64,000 nt of DNA from the NCBI GenBank assembly GCA_950097015.1, contig CATNEN010000007.1, positions 1,364,001 to 1,428,000 on the forward strand. Direction: 5' to 3'. The position numbers and the translations under genes were made by a program. Shown one piece after another: positions 1 through 9,781 of the stretch. Under the pieces are notes generated by a model. It was not told the DNA's origin. It did not search any database and saw only the letters and a program-made list of their open reading frames with translations. The stretch's first letter is position 1, and each line of letters opens with the position of its first letter. This DNA is from Macrostomum hystrix (lineage: Eukaryota > Platyhelminthes > Macrostomidae).

Positions 1-1075
1 CTGTCTGTCAATCTGTCTGTATGATTCCTGTCTGTCAATCTGTCTGTATGATTCCTGTCTGTCAATCTGTCTGTATGATTCCTGTCTGTCAATCTGTCTG
101 TATGATTCCTGTCTGTCAATCTGTCTGTATGATTTGTCTGTCAATCTGTCTGTATGATTTGTCTGTCAATCTGTCTGTATGATTTGTCTGTCAATCTGTC
201 TGTATGATTCCTGCCTGTCAATCTGCCTGTATGATTCCTGTCTGTCAATCTGCCTGTATGATTCCTGTCTGTCAATCTGTCTGTATGATTCCTGTCTGTC
301 AATCTGTCTGTATGATTCCTGTCTGTCAATCTGTCTGTATGATTCCTGTCTGTCAATCTGTCTGTATGATTCCTGTCTGTCAATCTGTCTGTATGATTCC
401 TGTCTGTCAATCTGCCTGTATGATTTGTCTGTCAATCTGTCTGTATGATTTGTCTGTCAATCTGTCTGTATGATTCCTGTCTGTCAATCTGTCTGTATGA
501 TTCCTGTCTGTCAATCTGTCTGTATGATTCCTGTCTGTCAATCTGTCTGTATGATTCCTGTCTGTCAATCTGTTTTGTATGATTCCTGTCTGTCAATCTG
601 TCTGTATGATTCCTGTCTGTCAATCTGTTTTGTATGATTCCTGTATGTCAATCTGTTTTGTATGATTCCTGTCTGTCAATCTGTTTTGTATGATTCCTGT
701 CTGTCAATCTGTTTTGTATGATTCCTGTCTGTCAATCTGTTTTGTATGATTCCTGTATGTTAATCTGTTTTGTATGATTCCTGTATGTCAATCTGTTTTG
801 TATGATTCCTGTCTGTCAATCTGTTTTGTATGATTCCTGTCTGTCAATCTGTCTGTATGATTCCTGTCTGTCAATCTGTTTTGTATGATTCCTGTATGTT
901 AATCTGTTTTGTATGATTCCTGTCTGTCAATCTGTCTGTATGATTCCTGTCTGTCAATCTGTCTGTATGATTCCTGTCTGTCAATCTGTCTGTATGATTT
1001 GTCTGTCAATCTGTGATCTGTCTGTATGATTTGTCTGTCAATCTGTTTTGTATGATTCCTGTCTGTCAATCTGGC
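1..1075. repeat. Minisatellite, 27-bp unit, in the CERS1-like gene intron
   Basis: Tandem copies of a 27-bp unit built on CTGTCTGTATGATTCC plus TGTCTGTCAAT, with 25-bp variants (ATGATTTG instead of ATGATTCCTG) and variants where CTGTCTGTATG has become CTGTTTTGTATG. The variants are clustered: the TTTTGTATG type dominates about 570-910. The period is divisible by three, so both strands show long meaningless open frames. The array ends abruptly about 17 bp from the donor site of ceramide synthase exon 3, so it lies in that gene's intron. It runs off the left edge. Confidence 0.95.
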
Positions 1076-1092
1076 TAGCCCACGCAACTCAC

Positions 1093-2569
1093 TTCATGAG
1101 ATAGGAGAACTCCAGAAGGAATATGGTTAAGCCGTGATGAAACAGCATCATGTAGGAGTCCTTACGCCACACATCCATGAACAATGTACCGTAGATTGAG
1201 TGAGCATAGAAGCCCAATTGTAAGACGTACATCCAATAGATGTCACCAGGAATAGGCCTAGTCAGGTAGTTGGCTGCGTTGCGTGGAACGGGTGCAACGC
1301 ATTAGTAAATAATATTTATAATAAGCTCAAAAATCTGTCAAAAGACAATAGATAAGAAGCTGTCTCACCATCAAAGACAATATTCTTGAAGATGTCTAGG
1401 GGTTTTTGAAAGAAGTCGTACCGGCCGCTGTGAATTACCACATAGTAGGAGTAGCCCCAGAGGCCTGTGTACACTATAAACTTCCACACGGATTCCGGCC
1501 ATTTTTCACAATTCTTCTTCCGCAGCTTCAAAGCGCCGGCTAACGGCTGTAAAGATTCGGATATAATGGGGCTTGCAACCATTGCAATTATAGGTATGTG
1601 GGGTATTAGCAGCGACAGGTGAATTTAGGTCGAATATGTTGCAGTCAGATACTGGTGAGATAAAGTCAGATACAGGTGGGATACAGTCAGATACAGGTGG
1701 GATAGAGTCAGATACAGTTGGGATACAGTCGGATACAGTCAGGTACAGGTGGGATACAGTCAGATACAGGTGGGATACAGTCAGATGCAGGTGGGATACA
1801 GTCAGATACAGGTGGGATACAGTCAGATACAGGTGGGATACAGTCAGATGCAGGTGGGATACAGTCAGATACAGGTGGGATACAGTCAGATACAGGTGGG
1901 ATACAGTCAGATGCAGGTGGGATACAGTCAGATACAGGTGGGATACAGTCAGATGCAGGTGGGATACAGTCAGATACAGGTGGGATACAGTCAGATACAG
2001 GTGGGATACAGTCAGATGCAGGTGGGATACAGTCAGATACAGGTGGGATACAGTCAGATACAGGTGGGATACAGTCAGATACAGGTGGGATACAGTCAGA
2101 TACAGGTGGGATACAGTCAGATGCAGGTGGGATACAGTCAGATACAGGTGGGATACAGTCAGATACAGGTGAGATATGGTCATATACAGATGGGGCACAG
2201 TGAATAAATACAATCAGATGGAGTCACAACCAGATAATTTGTTACTAAATTTGTTAAGAAAAGAAGCAGTAACTATGTTTTCTAAAGGCTTCTTAAAAGA
2301 ATAACAATGATTTCGCTCACCGTGGAAACAAAGGCGGTAACAATGCACCGCAGAATTGTGAAGGCAACGCTAAGCAGCAGCACAGTCATTACATCAGTGA
2401 GCTTTACTGAAGTAACCATCCGTGCAGTGAAGTTGAAATCGTGTGGATATTTTGTGCCATTGTAGCCAAATTCACTCCACGATATTAGAATTCGCTCAAA
2501 GAACTGATATAATGTTGGATCTTCATAATACGAGTCAGGAAATGTGCGAGCATTGGTTGGAGAATCCAT
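1093..2569 (-). CDS. CERS1: Ceramide synthase 1-like (TLC domain), 5' part, three exons
   Basis: Makes (dihydro)ceramide from a sphingoid base and acyl-CoA in the ER membrane. Exons on the minus strand: 2569-2321, 1546-1369, 1273-1093. Donors are GTGAG at 2320, 1368 and 1092, and splice phases agree (0, 1, 2). Exon 1 carries a hydrophobic segment (LTDVMTVLLLSVAFTILR) and ends just before PLAGALKLRKK. Exon 2 has the TLC start, KWPESVWKFIVYTGLWGYSYY, partly quoted here as WPESVWKF and GLWGYSYY. Exon 3 has GFYAHSIYGTLFMDVWRKDS followed by HHGLTIFLLEFSY; the paired histidines are the family's catalytic motif. These match vertebrate CERS1 (PESAWKF, SWSYSAY, FYGHSIYATLYMDTWRKDS) better than other ceramide synthases. 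The homeobox-like domain of CERS2-6 is absent between exons 1 and 2, as in CERS1. The start could instead lie at 2608, but a splice-acceptor-like TTTCAG sits between the two ATGs. The 3' half is beyond position 1. Confidence 0.85.
1636..2190. repeat. Minisatellite, 21-bp unit, in CERS1-like intron 1
   Basis: About 25 tandem copies of CAGATACAGGTGGGATACAGT, with a recurrent A-to-G change giving CAGATGCAGG roughly every second to third unit and degenerate units at both ends. It lies in the intron between exons 1 and 2 of the ceramide synthase gene. Because 21 is a multiple of three, long open frames appear on both strands; they are not genes. Confidence 0.95.
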
Positions 2570-2793
2570 ATTTGTGTCTCTCACTGAAATTTGGCACAAT
2601 TTAGTCAAGGTTATTTGTGCAAAATGTAAAAATCATGAATCAAAATACTAGACCAATTTGAGACAATAGGGGTACAACTAAGCACAGAGAATGAGAATAA
2701 GTGAGTGATTTTAAGTGTTGTCATTATATTGCCTTGTATTAATATTAGCACGAAGGCAAAAATATTTTGGTTACTACCAAGCATCAGTTAAAA

Positions 2794-3510
2794 CAGGGGT
2801 CGGCAAACTTATTAGCTAGCGGGCCAAAGAGAGAACCTAAAATATCATAGTGGGCCGCATTGACTGTAGAAATATGAGACGGGAGAGACACGAGACAGGA
2901 AGAGATCAAGCAGGCGAGAGATGAGACATGGGAGAGACAAGACAATCGAGAGAAAAGAAACGGGAGCGATAAGACACGGAAGAGATGAGACAGGGGAGAG
3001 ACGAGACAGGGGAGAGACGAGACAGGGGAGAGATAAGACAGGGAAAGATAAGACAGGGGAGAGACAAGACAGGGGAGAGATAAGACAGGGGATAGATAAA
3101 ACAGGGGAGAGATGAGACAAAGGAGAAATAAGGCAGGGGAGAGATAAGACAGGGGAGAGATGAGACAAGGTAGAAATAAGGCAGGGGATAGATGAAACAA
3201 GGGAGAGATGAGACAGGGGAGAGATAAGACGGGATAGATGAGACAGGGGAGAGATGAGACAATGGAGAGATAAGAAACGGGAGAGATAAGGAACGGGAGA
3301 GATACGACAGGGGAGAGACGAGACAGGGGAGAGATAAGACAGGGGATAGATGAAACCGGGGAGAGATAAGACAGGGGAGAAATGAGACAGGGGAGAGATA
3401 AGACAGGGAGAGATGAGACAGGATACTAGGTGTCGGAAGGGGGCAACGGGCCGGATTTGGGAGCTTCGAGGGCCGCATCTGGCCCGCGGGCTGGAGTTTG
3501 CCGACCCGTG
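2794..3510. mobile_element. Non-autonomous hAT-type transposon carrying a minisatellite
   Basis: The ends are CAGGGGTCGGCAAACT and AGTTTGCCGACCCGTG, imperfect terminal inverted repeats of 16 bp. An exact 8-bp target duplication AGTTAAAA lies at 2786-2793 and 3511-3518. The CAGGGGTCGGCAA terminus with GGGCCGCAT and CTGGCCCGCGGGC subterminal blocks is typical of widespread animal hAT MITEs. Positions about 2880-3425 are filled by an 18-bp tandem repeat (AGACAGGGGAGAGATAAG and variants). No transposase remains. A relative of the 5' end plus repeat is present at 27870-28220 and 59190-59600. Confidence 0.9.
2880..3425. repeat. Minisatellite, about 18-bp purine-rich unit, inside the hAT element
   Basis: Purine-rich strand made of variable GAGACAGGGGAGAGATAA units. 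All purine on this strand except T and C at fixed sites. Open frames rich in Leu, Ser and Pro on the minus strand arise from it and are not genes. Confidence 0.9.
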
Positions 3511-3518
3511 AGTTAAAA

Positions 3519-5281
3519 CAATTTCTTAGTTCTGTCAAACAAAAGTAGCTGAAAGACGAATGCCAGTTGTTTGATTATAATTAGAACTTATATGTAGAAT
3601 TTGTTGCCTAAATTGATTTCTGATTGCACTTAGTCAAATCTGGGGTGAAAACAATATTTAAAACTATTACACAATCACCTAGACTCAAAAATTAATTAAA
3701 AATTAAATTAAAAAATTTAATTAAATAAATATATAGCTTTTTAATGTCTTTTTATGCAAAAATATATGCCAATTAGGTAGTCAATATTTATTTCTAGTAA
3801 CTTCTGTGCTTGCTAAAAACTGCAGCACTAGCCACTATATTACAGAAAAATTCAGCACATGGACCAAGTTGTTTTATTATGTTTTATGTTAGGGTCTTCA
3901 AAAATGAAACTGAGTTTCTTTTTTTACCAACAAATAAGAAAGATTCATATATGAAAAAATAAGTGCTGCTGATGTCTAGTTGATATTCTGAAATCTCAAT
4001 AGTGATTTTTTGCAAACAATGTGTTGCTTATATATGAGAATGCAGATTTTATGCATGATGTTATCTATTCTTAAATAACAAAACTAACAAAAAAGATAAA
4101 ATGGACACTTGAAATTAATCGAATTATAGTTATTATGAAATAGGGCCCTGTTTGAACATTTCTTACAATGTTCAAATGTTTTGTCTTGAAACAGAGTTTG
4201 GAATAAGAAAGCTTGAATATTGAAGTGTTAAAGCTATTTGAAGAGACATTGAGAAAGATAAGTACGAGTAAATAAAGTGAAAGAAGAGCTGTAACCCCAG
4301 ATCCACTGGTAAAGCCCAAAACAGACTGAAGAATAATTGAAGACCAATTGAAGAGTAGTTGAAAAGTGATAAGACTTAAGAAAGATTGAAACAGACTGAT
4401 AAAAATGGATAAAAACTGTTAAATGTTGATAAAGAGTATTTACAGAGATAATAAAGTAAAAATATAAGTGCAAGTAAATAGAAGAGGATAAATATCAGCC
4501 ACATTGAACATATAACGCTACCAGATTTAAATACATAATGCTACCAGATTGGAATTTGAAATAAGAAGCATATGAAGTGAAGAATTAAAGACATTCATAA
4601 GTTTGAGCTATAAGACAATATTTGAATTATTTAGAACAGGCCTATGACAACATTGGTAATAACAGTAGGATTTTAAATATTAGAAGATAGCCCTATAACA
4701 ACTTAGGTGGATTATTAGGATTAGGAGTTTATTAAGAAGTTAGGCCTACAACAATTATATTATATTAAATTAGGCCCCTATATTAATCAATGATCAAATT
4801 ACTAGTGTCTAATAACTTCCATAGACTTTTGCTAGTGTAAAGTCTAAAATACTATTAAAAAAGACAAGAGACTAAAATAATTAAACAGTTTAGCTAGCTA
4901 CTATTAAGGAGTAAGAAATATTTTTTCCCAAAAGTATAAATTTGTTTAACTTTTAAGTTTTTCCAATTTACTTAAATTAAAATGAATAGAAACTAGAAAT
5001 CAACAAAGCTTATCAAAGCCATATTATAAAATATAAAATAAAAAATATGCATATGTGTCGTTTCGTTTGTTAAATTATTTTTCATGACAGATTTAAATTT
5101 GTGGGCACGAAATATGATTTTTGCAGCAATTTAAACTCACTTAACTGACGTGGCAAAACGTGAAAGTGCCACGCAGTATTCTATGGCTCAAATTGATGTG
5201 GGGTACCATAAAATATGATATTTTAATTTAATTCAATTTAATTTTTTAATTCAATAATATAGTAATATAATATAATTCAAC
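3519..5281. other. AT-rich intergenic DNA, nothing recognised
   Basis: Mostly A and T with loose internal repetition around 4300-4480 (TTGAAGA/GTTGAAAAG-like words). Short open frames at 4071-4473 on the minus strand have Phe/Ser-rich compositions expected from AT-rich DNA. No exon, RNA gene or transposon end was recognised. Confidence 0.6.
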
Positions 5282-5448
5282 ATGGCTGGTCATCCTCTGG
5301 CACCAACTTCTATTCTGCCGCCAAACGAATTGCTACACGTAGATGCCTTAATTGGCATGCGAACTGACCTGCAGACGGTACATGTTGCCATGGCAGACAA
5401 CCTGGCTTGTATTCATTGGCTCATGCAACACCATCTTCTGGCCAACAT
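5282..5448 (+). CDS. Possible first coding exon, unknown product
   Basis: An ATG in good context (AACATGG) opens a 56-codon frame with balanced amino-acid composition (MAGHPLAPTSILPPNELLHV..., then LIGMRTDLQTVHVAMADNLA), unlike the AT-rich surroundings. A strong splice donor GTGAGT begins at 5449, two bases into codon 56, so the exon could continue elsewhere; unspliced, the frame stops at 5452. An acceptor-like TTTCAG lies at about 5475. I recognise no domain. It may be an exon of the nearby transposon remnant (5652-6125) or of an unrelated gene. Confidence 0.3.
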
Positions 5449-5651
5449 GTGAGTTTGCTGTGGCCTTCCAAGGAAGTTTCAGCGGCGTGCTGGTGTCACT
5501 TTTTTCGACACGACTCATATGCCAAAAATACTTTCTCAGTCCCATTGTGGTCCCATTGTAGTCTTTTTTGGTGTTCTTATGTACCCTAAATATTCTAAAC
5601 AAAATAGCTCTAAAAAATCAACATAAGTTGAAATTTATAACAATACTTATA

Positions 5652-6125
5652 AATGTTCTACTTCCGTTCATTATATTATTTATTCATTTGAATTTGTGCC
5701 ACATGTGCATTCTGAGTTTGAAAAAGCTGTGCTAACGTGGCTTTGCTGTGACTTGACACTTGAATCTATGTCTATGGCAAAATCTGGCAAATATGGGGGA
5801 ACAGGAAACTAAACCACAGAAATTCTAGTTTACTAAGCTGAAGATTTTGCAAAGGCCAAGCTGCATCAAATGCATGGCACAAGTGCTGCTCTATTCGAAA
5901 GCCACCTTGAAGAATTCTTATGGCGCCGTCTATACCCCAAGAATAGCTTCGGTGCCCTCCTCTACTGGATTAGGCACTTACCCAGTTTGAAAGAAGAAAG
6001 ACTTACCAAGACTTTTCAGAACTGTCTGACCAAACTACTGACTTTTTTTACCATTAAATTTGTTTTTTGTCGTTATCTGTCGTTTGCAAACAAACAAATA
6101 ATATAACAAACGGAAGTAGAACATT
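5652..6125. mobile_element. Inverted-repeat DNA element with an ISXO2/Merlin-like transposase remnant
   Basis: Terminal inverted repeats of 27 bp at 5652-5678 and 6099-6125 (AATGTTCTACTTCCGTT... and its complement) with two mismatches. I found no clear target duplication. Inside, 5873-5990 on the plus strand encodes residues including HGTSAALFESHLEEFLWRR and FGALLYWIRHLP, which resemble the C-terminal part of ISXO2/Merlin-type DDE transposases (Y-L-x-E-F-x-W-R-R motif). The open frame runs to 6106 but its end is AT-rich and probably not coding. Likely a deletion derivative of a Merlin-like transposon; family assignment is tentative. Confidence 0.55.
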
Positions 6126-6607
6126 GCCATCATTATAATGATAGTTTATAATTGAATCCTATAGTTTTGCTTTTGCAAATTTTGTTTTTTTATAAAATAA
6201 AAAAATTTTATTAGTTACTACAAGTAAATAATTAAACTTGAACAAGTTTCTGAATGATCTAGCTCTGAAAGCTCTAACAAAGTAAAATAGCCAGTATTAT
6301 TTTCAACTAAAACTTAAGACAAATATTTTCAATTTAGACATGATACCAAAATAGAAGCATTTATAACTTGAGGTCTTATTATACTTTATAGAACACTAAG
6401 TTTTAGGTTTGCAAGTGCAGGAGAAGGACTAGGACCAAGGCTGCCAAAAAGCTGGGGACTGCCCCACTAGGGTGGGGTGGGGTCAGGGGAGAATGTATGG
6501 ATGCAAATCCAAATCACATATGGATTTGAGCACCATAACTAACTCAAACATCATGTTCTTCTTTTGTTATAATTTGATCTATTACACCTAAAAACAATAT
6601 TTTTTAT

Positions 6608-7292
6608 GAAAGTGCTTATTCCCATGGTCCCGTGCCGATAATTTCACTTTTATCCACACGGATCCGTGCCAATAATTTTCTGCTTATCCCCACAGCAGCT
6701 TGTATGAATAGGTCTACTTTCAAGTCCCTGCCTATTCTTCTCTGAGCATAAGGCTTTTGCTTCAGAGTATAGTGTATAGTGTACACTATCAATGCATAGT
6801 GTAAAAGAAAAACAACGATATATAATTTGTGTGACGAGTTTGGTACTGACTAGAATTTTGCTGGTTGACTTAATTTTTGTATGATTTTCTTTGATAGACT
6901 TTTTACTTTTTAAGTCAATACAATTCGAATGAAAACACGTAACAATGACAAAAGATTTAGTAATTTGATATTACAATAATTAAAAAGGATGACATTAATG
7001 TCGGTTAATGAATGTGTAGGTCGAAATGTAGAACACTGTCGTAACGCACTGTCAACTTTGTCGATCTATTGGCTCGAGGGTTCAACAAAACGTTCAAACC
7101 CGAAAGGTCCTCGTTTCAAAGAAGAGAACCGTGTGGATAAAATTTCAGAAATTAATGGCACGTCATATTTATATAAAGAGTTGTAGACCTATTCATACAA
7201 GCTGCCGTGTGGATAAGCAGAAAATTATCGGCATGGATCCGTGTGGATAAAATTGAAATTATTGGCACGGGACCGTGGGAATAAGCTCTGCC
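6608..7292. mobile_element. Mutator-like MITE (685 bp) with long inverted ends and 9-bp target duplication
   Basis: About 105 bp at each end are inverted copies: AGTGCTTATTCCCATGGTCC at the left, and its relative ending GGGAATAAGCTCTGCC at the right. The ends contain repeated modules of the type CGTGTGGATAA and TTATCGGCAC. An exact 9-bp duplication ATTTTTTAT flanks it at 6599-6607 and 7293-7301. A 9-bp duplication fits Mutator-like elements. It is related to the element at 23973-24455. The open frame at 6989-7186 is not supported as a gene. Confidence 0.8.
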
Positions 7293-7301
7293 ATTTTTTA
7301 T

Positions 7302-8580
7302 TTAACTAGCTATTAATAGTCAGCAAAAATAGACAATAGTTCACTAGGCTATATAATCTGCTCAATGCTTTGCTGCTTCCTTGCTTTTGCTTGTGTTTGT
7401 TGACAGAAAATTTCGCTGGGCATGCACATTTTTTAGGTTAGGCTAACAGCATGCATATACAGCTTACTTGCTTTAGCCTTTAAGACACATGACTGATAAT
7501 AATATACAAGTTTAAAAGCGAGTAAACAAGCACTAATCGTTACTCTATAACTAAAATCAAATGATTATACCTTTTTCCTTTCGTTTCCTAACAGATACAA
7601 TATAAGAGACGACGTCCGCTTGAAAAATCTATTCTTATGTAAAATTCACACGAGGAAATACTTCTAACGACAGAATCACTTCATCGACGACGACGAGCCT
7701 CGAGTGTGACGGCGTAACCTTGAGTCGCTTAATTACTTATTTTTTTATAGTAATTCGCTACATTACAAGTTTTGCTGGCAATACTAATTTTTGTATGCTA
7801 AGCATGTTTACTAATTATTGTTATATTGTATTATTCTAAGAATTATCAATCCTTTTAAAAAAGCAGCGTATGTTTTTCTGCTTTTGTGGCCCGACTCGCG
7901 TTTCACGAGCTATAAACCCACTTTTGCTATAAATCCGCTAGTGAAACGTGAGTCTTGTGGCGAGCGTGTGAGCGTCGAGGTTACGTTGGAGATATATATA
8001 TATATATACTTATTTATGTAAAATTATTTACTTATTTATGTATAATTAGACTATATTACCGCTGCACTAATTTTAGTCATTACATTTATTCGTCACACGA
8101 GCGTCGAGATGTAATTTTTTATTTGAATCGTAGTATTTCCCTTTCGGACACAAAAACAAAATTGCAAACCAAAAATGGACTTCTTGCTTTCAGATAATTA
8201 TGTAATATTAAAAAACAATATAACTTTTTGACCCATGAAGCTGGGGAGTTAATCGTAACACAATATATACAAACTACACAGATCCGCCTCACTGCTATTT
8301 TCACAAACTCTTTTACCACCCCATTCCGATTGAAATTGTAAAGTTCAGTAAGATCCACTAAATCCATTTGATAGAATTATTGTAGCACAAAAAGAAATGT
8401 ATTTACAACTTAAGACGCGCAATTATTTTTTAGTCATGAAAACTTTTATTAAAACTTTTTTGTTCACTTGTTCGATTCTAGTTAATTGACATCCGCCTAA
8501 ATCTGCGATTACAGCTGCGCACCTTACTAGCTATATCTACAATAGAAAGGCAAAGCGCAGAAATCAACAGAAAGCATCAA
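7302..8580. other. Intergenic DNA without recognised genes
   Basis: AT-rich. The only structure noted is an imperfect hairpin, GACTCGCGTTTCACGAGC at 7893-7910 against GCTAGTGAAACGTGAGTC at 7937-7954 (16 of 18 pair), and a short TA run near 7990-8007. Short frames at 7818-8367 lack family resemblance. Confidence 0.5.
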
Positions 8581-8599
8581 TGGGTGTAGAACTGTATTT

Positions 8600-8720
8600 T
8601 AGAACCGTCTGAAGATTTTGGAATCGTCTCCGCACCCCTGCTCCATCAGCCTGCATCCTGCTCATTGTCATCATAACTCTGGTTGGCGCTCTACAAGCTC
8701 AGATGTCAGAGGCACGTTGG
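8600..8720 (+). pseudogene. Degenerate copy of the small membrane protein gene at 9554
   Basis: The stretch GCATCCTGCTCATTGTC followed by a diverged CTCTGG...GCTCTACAAGC parallels 9601-9645 of the small membrane protein gene, in the same orientation about 950 bp upstream. Reading frames are broken and the C-terminal half is missing. It looks like an old tandem duplicate. Confidence 0.5.
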
Positions 8721-9553
8721 CTCTATAGCGTATACATTAGGGATAAAGTCTAGCCTATACTTGGCCTCGGATTCGGCGGTGACTTAAAGGGACTTCTAGT
8801 ACACCCTCAGCAAGGACTTCGATCTAGATTCCAACTTTGACTGCTTGTCATTAACAAGGGGCTTCTAGACTCTAGACTCTATAGCAAAGGACTCCTACTT
8901 ACTAATACCTATAGTCATATCTAGAATAATATCATAGAACTGTTTATAATTGCAATGGAACGATGGTGGAAAATGTAACATTGTAGCAGTTTCTGTCCGC
9001 AATAGCATTGCTCAAGCATAGAAATTCTTATAGCTATTATAGCTGCTACTGTACTGATCAGTCTCGACAATTTGCATATTAAAATTAAGTAGCCATATTA
9101 TCTTAGTACACAGTAAGAAATGAACAAGACATTTGATACATTATTCATGCATCCGTAATCCATGACGTGTACACCACAATGGTGTAGAGGGAGAGTGAGA
9201 TATTGGATAGGGTGTGAGAACGGAGCTAGACTTGGGATAGAAGTACAGATGTAAAATGGAGTCCTTTTAGCCAGAAAATTTTTTTGCAATAGACGGGTGA
9301 GGATAGAGAGTCTGGCAACTGTACATTTTTCTCTTAATTAATTGTACAGCTGAATACGTTATTTGTAAAATATAAATATATGCGCTGCATATTGCAGCCA
9401 GACAATCGTTGAATCTGTATCGAACCTGCACAATGTGTAGATAAACGCAACAATTTTGCATTCAAATTTTTAAACAAGAATCGAAAATAAGAAATCATCA
9501 GTAATCAACAGTAATCAACAGTAATCAACAGCAGCACCAGGTAGGATATTATA

Positions 9554-9781
9554 ATGCTATCCGCACCGCACACCATTGTGCTGCTAGAGGGCATTGCAGC
9601 TGGCATCCTGCTCATTGTCTTCGTCGCTCTGCTGCTCTACAAGCACAGCCAGCTCAAGAGACTCATCGACCCCATACCTGAGAGATCTAGGGATGAAAAC
9701 ATAATTGGGCTGTCGGACATTGAGGCACCACAGCCTCCGGACTACAACGATGTCGTGAGGTCGCGATTCAGTTTGCTGTAA
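9554..9781 (+). CDS. Small one-pass membrane protein with a C-terminal PPxY motif
   Basis: Predicted 75-aa product from one exon. Residues about 9-29 are a strongly hydrophobic helix (VLLEGIAAGILLIVFVALLL) followed by basic YKHSQLKRL, which predicts a short extracellular or luminal N-terminus and a cytoplasmic tail. The tail is acidic and ends with APQPPDYNDVVRSRFSLL. PPDY fits the PPxY motif bound by WW domains, for example of NEDD4-family ubiquitin ligases; that role is inferred only. Codon use and GC are higher than the flanking DNA, which supports real coding. Three 11-bp repeats (GTAATCAACA type) lie just upstream at 9500-9532. I do not recognise an orthologue. A degenerate copy lies at 8600-8720. 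Confidence 0.6.
   Translation: MLSAPHTIVLLEGIAAGILLIVFVALLLYKHSQLKRLIDPIPERSRDENIIGLSDIEAPQPPDYNDVVRSRFSLL

Noticed and set aside
141-1087. Long open frames of repeated SYRQIDRQE / NHTDRLTDR type on both strands
   Set aside because: They follow from a 27-bp tandem repeat without stop codons; no start context, no non-repetitive domain.
1506-2213. 235-codon minus-strand frame of repeated LYLTVSH units
   Set aside because: Produced by the 21-bp minisatellite in a ceramide synthase intron and overlapping that gene's exon in the wrong frame.
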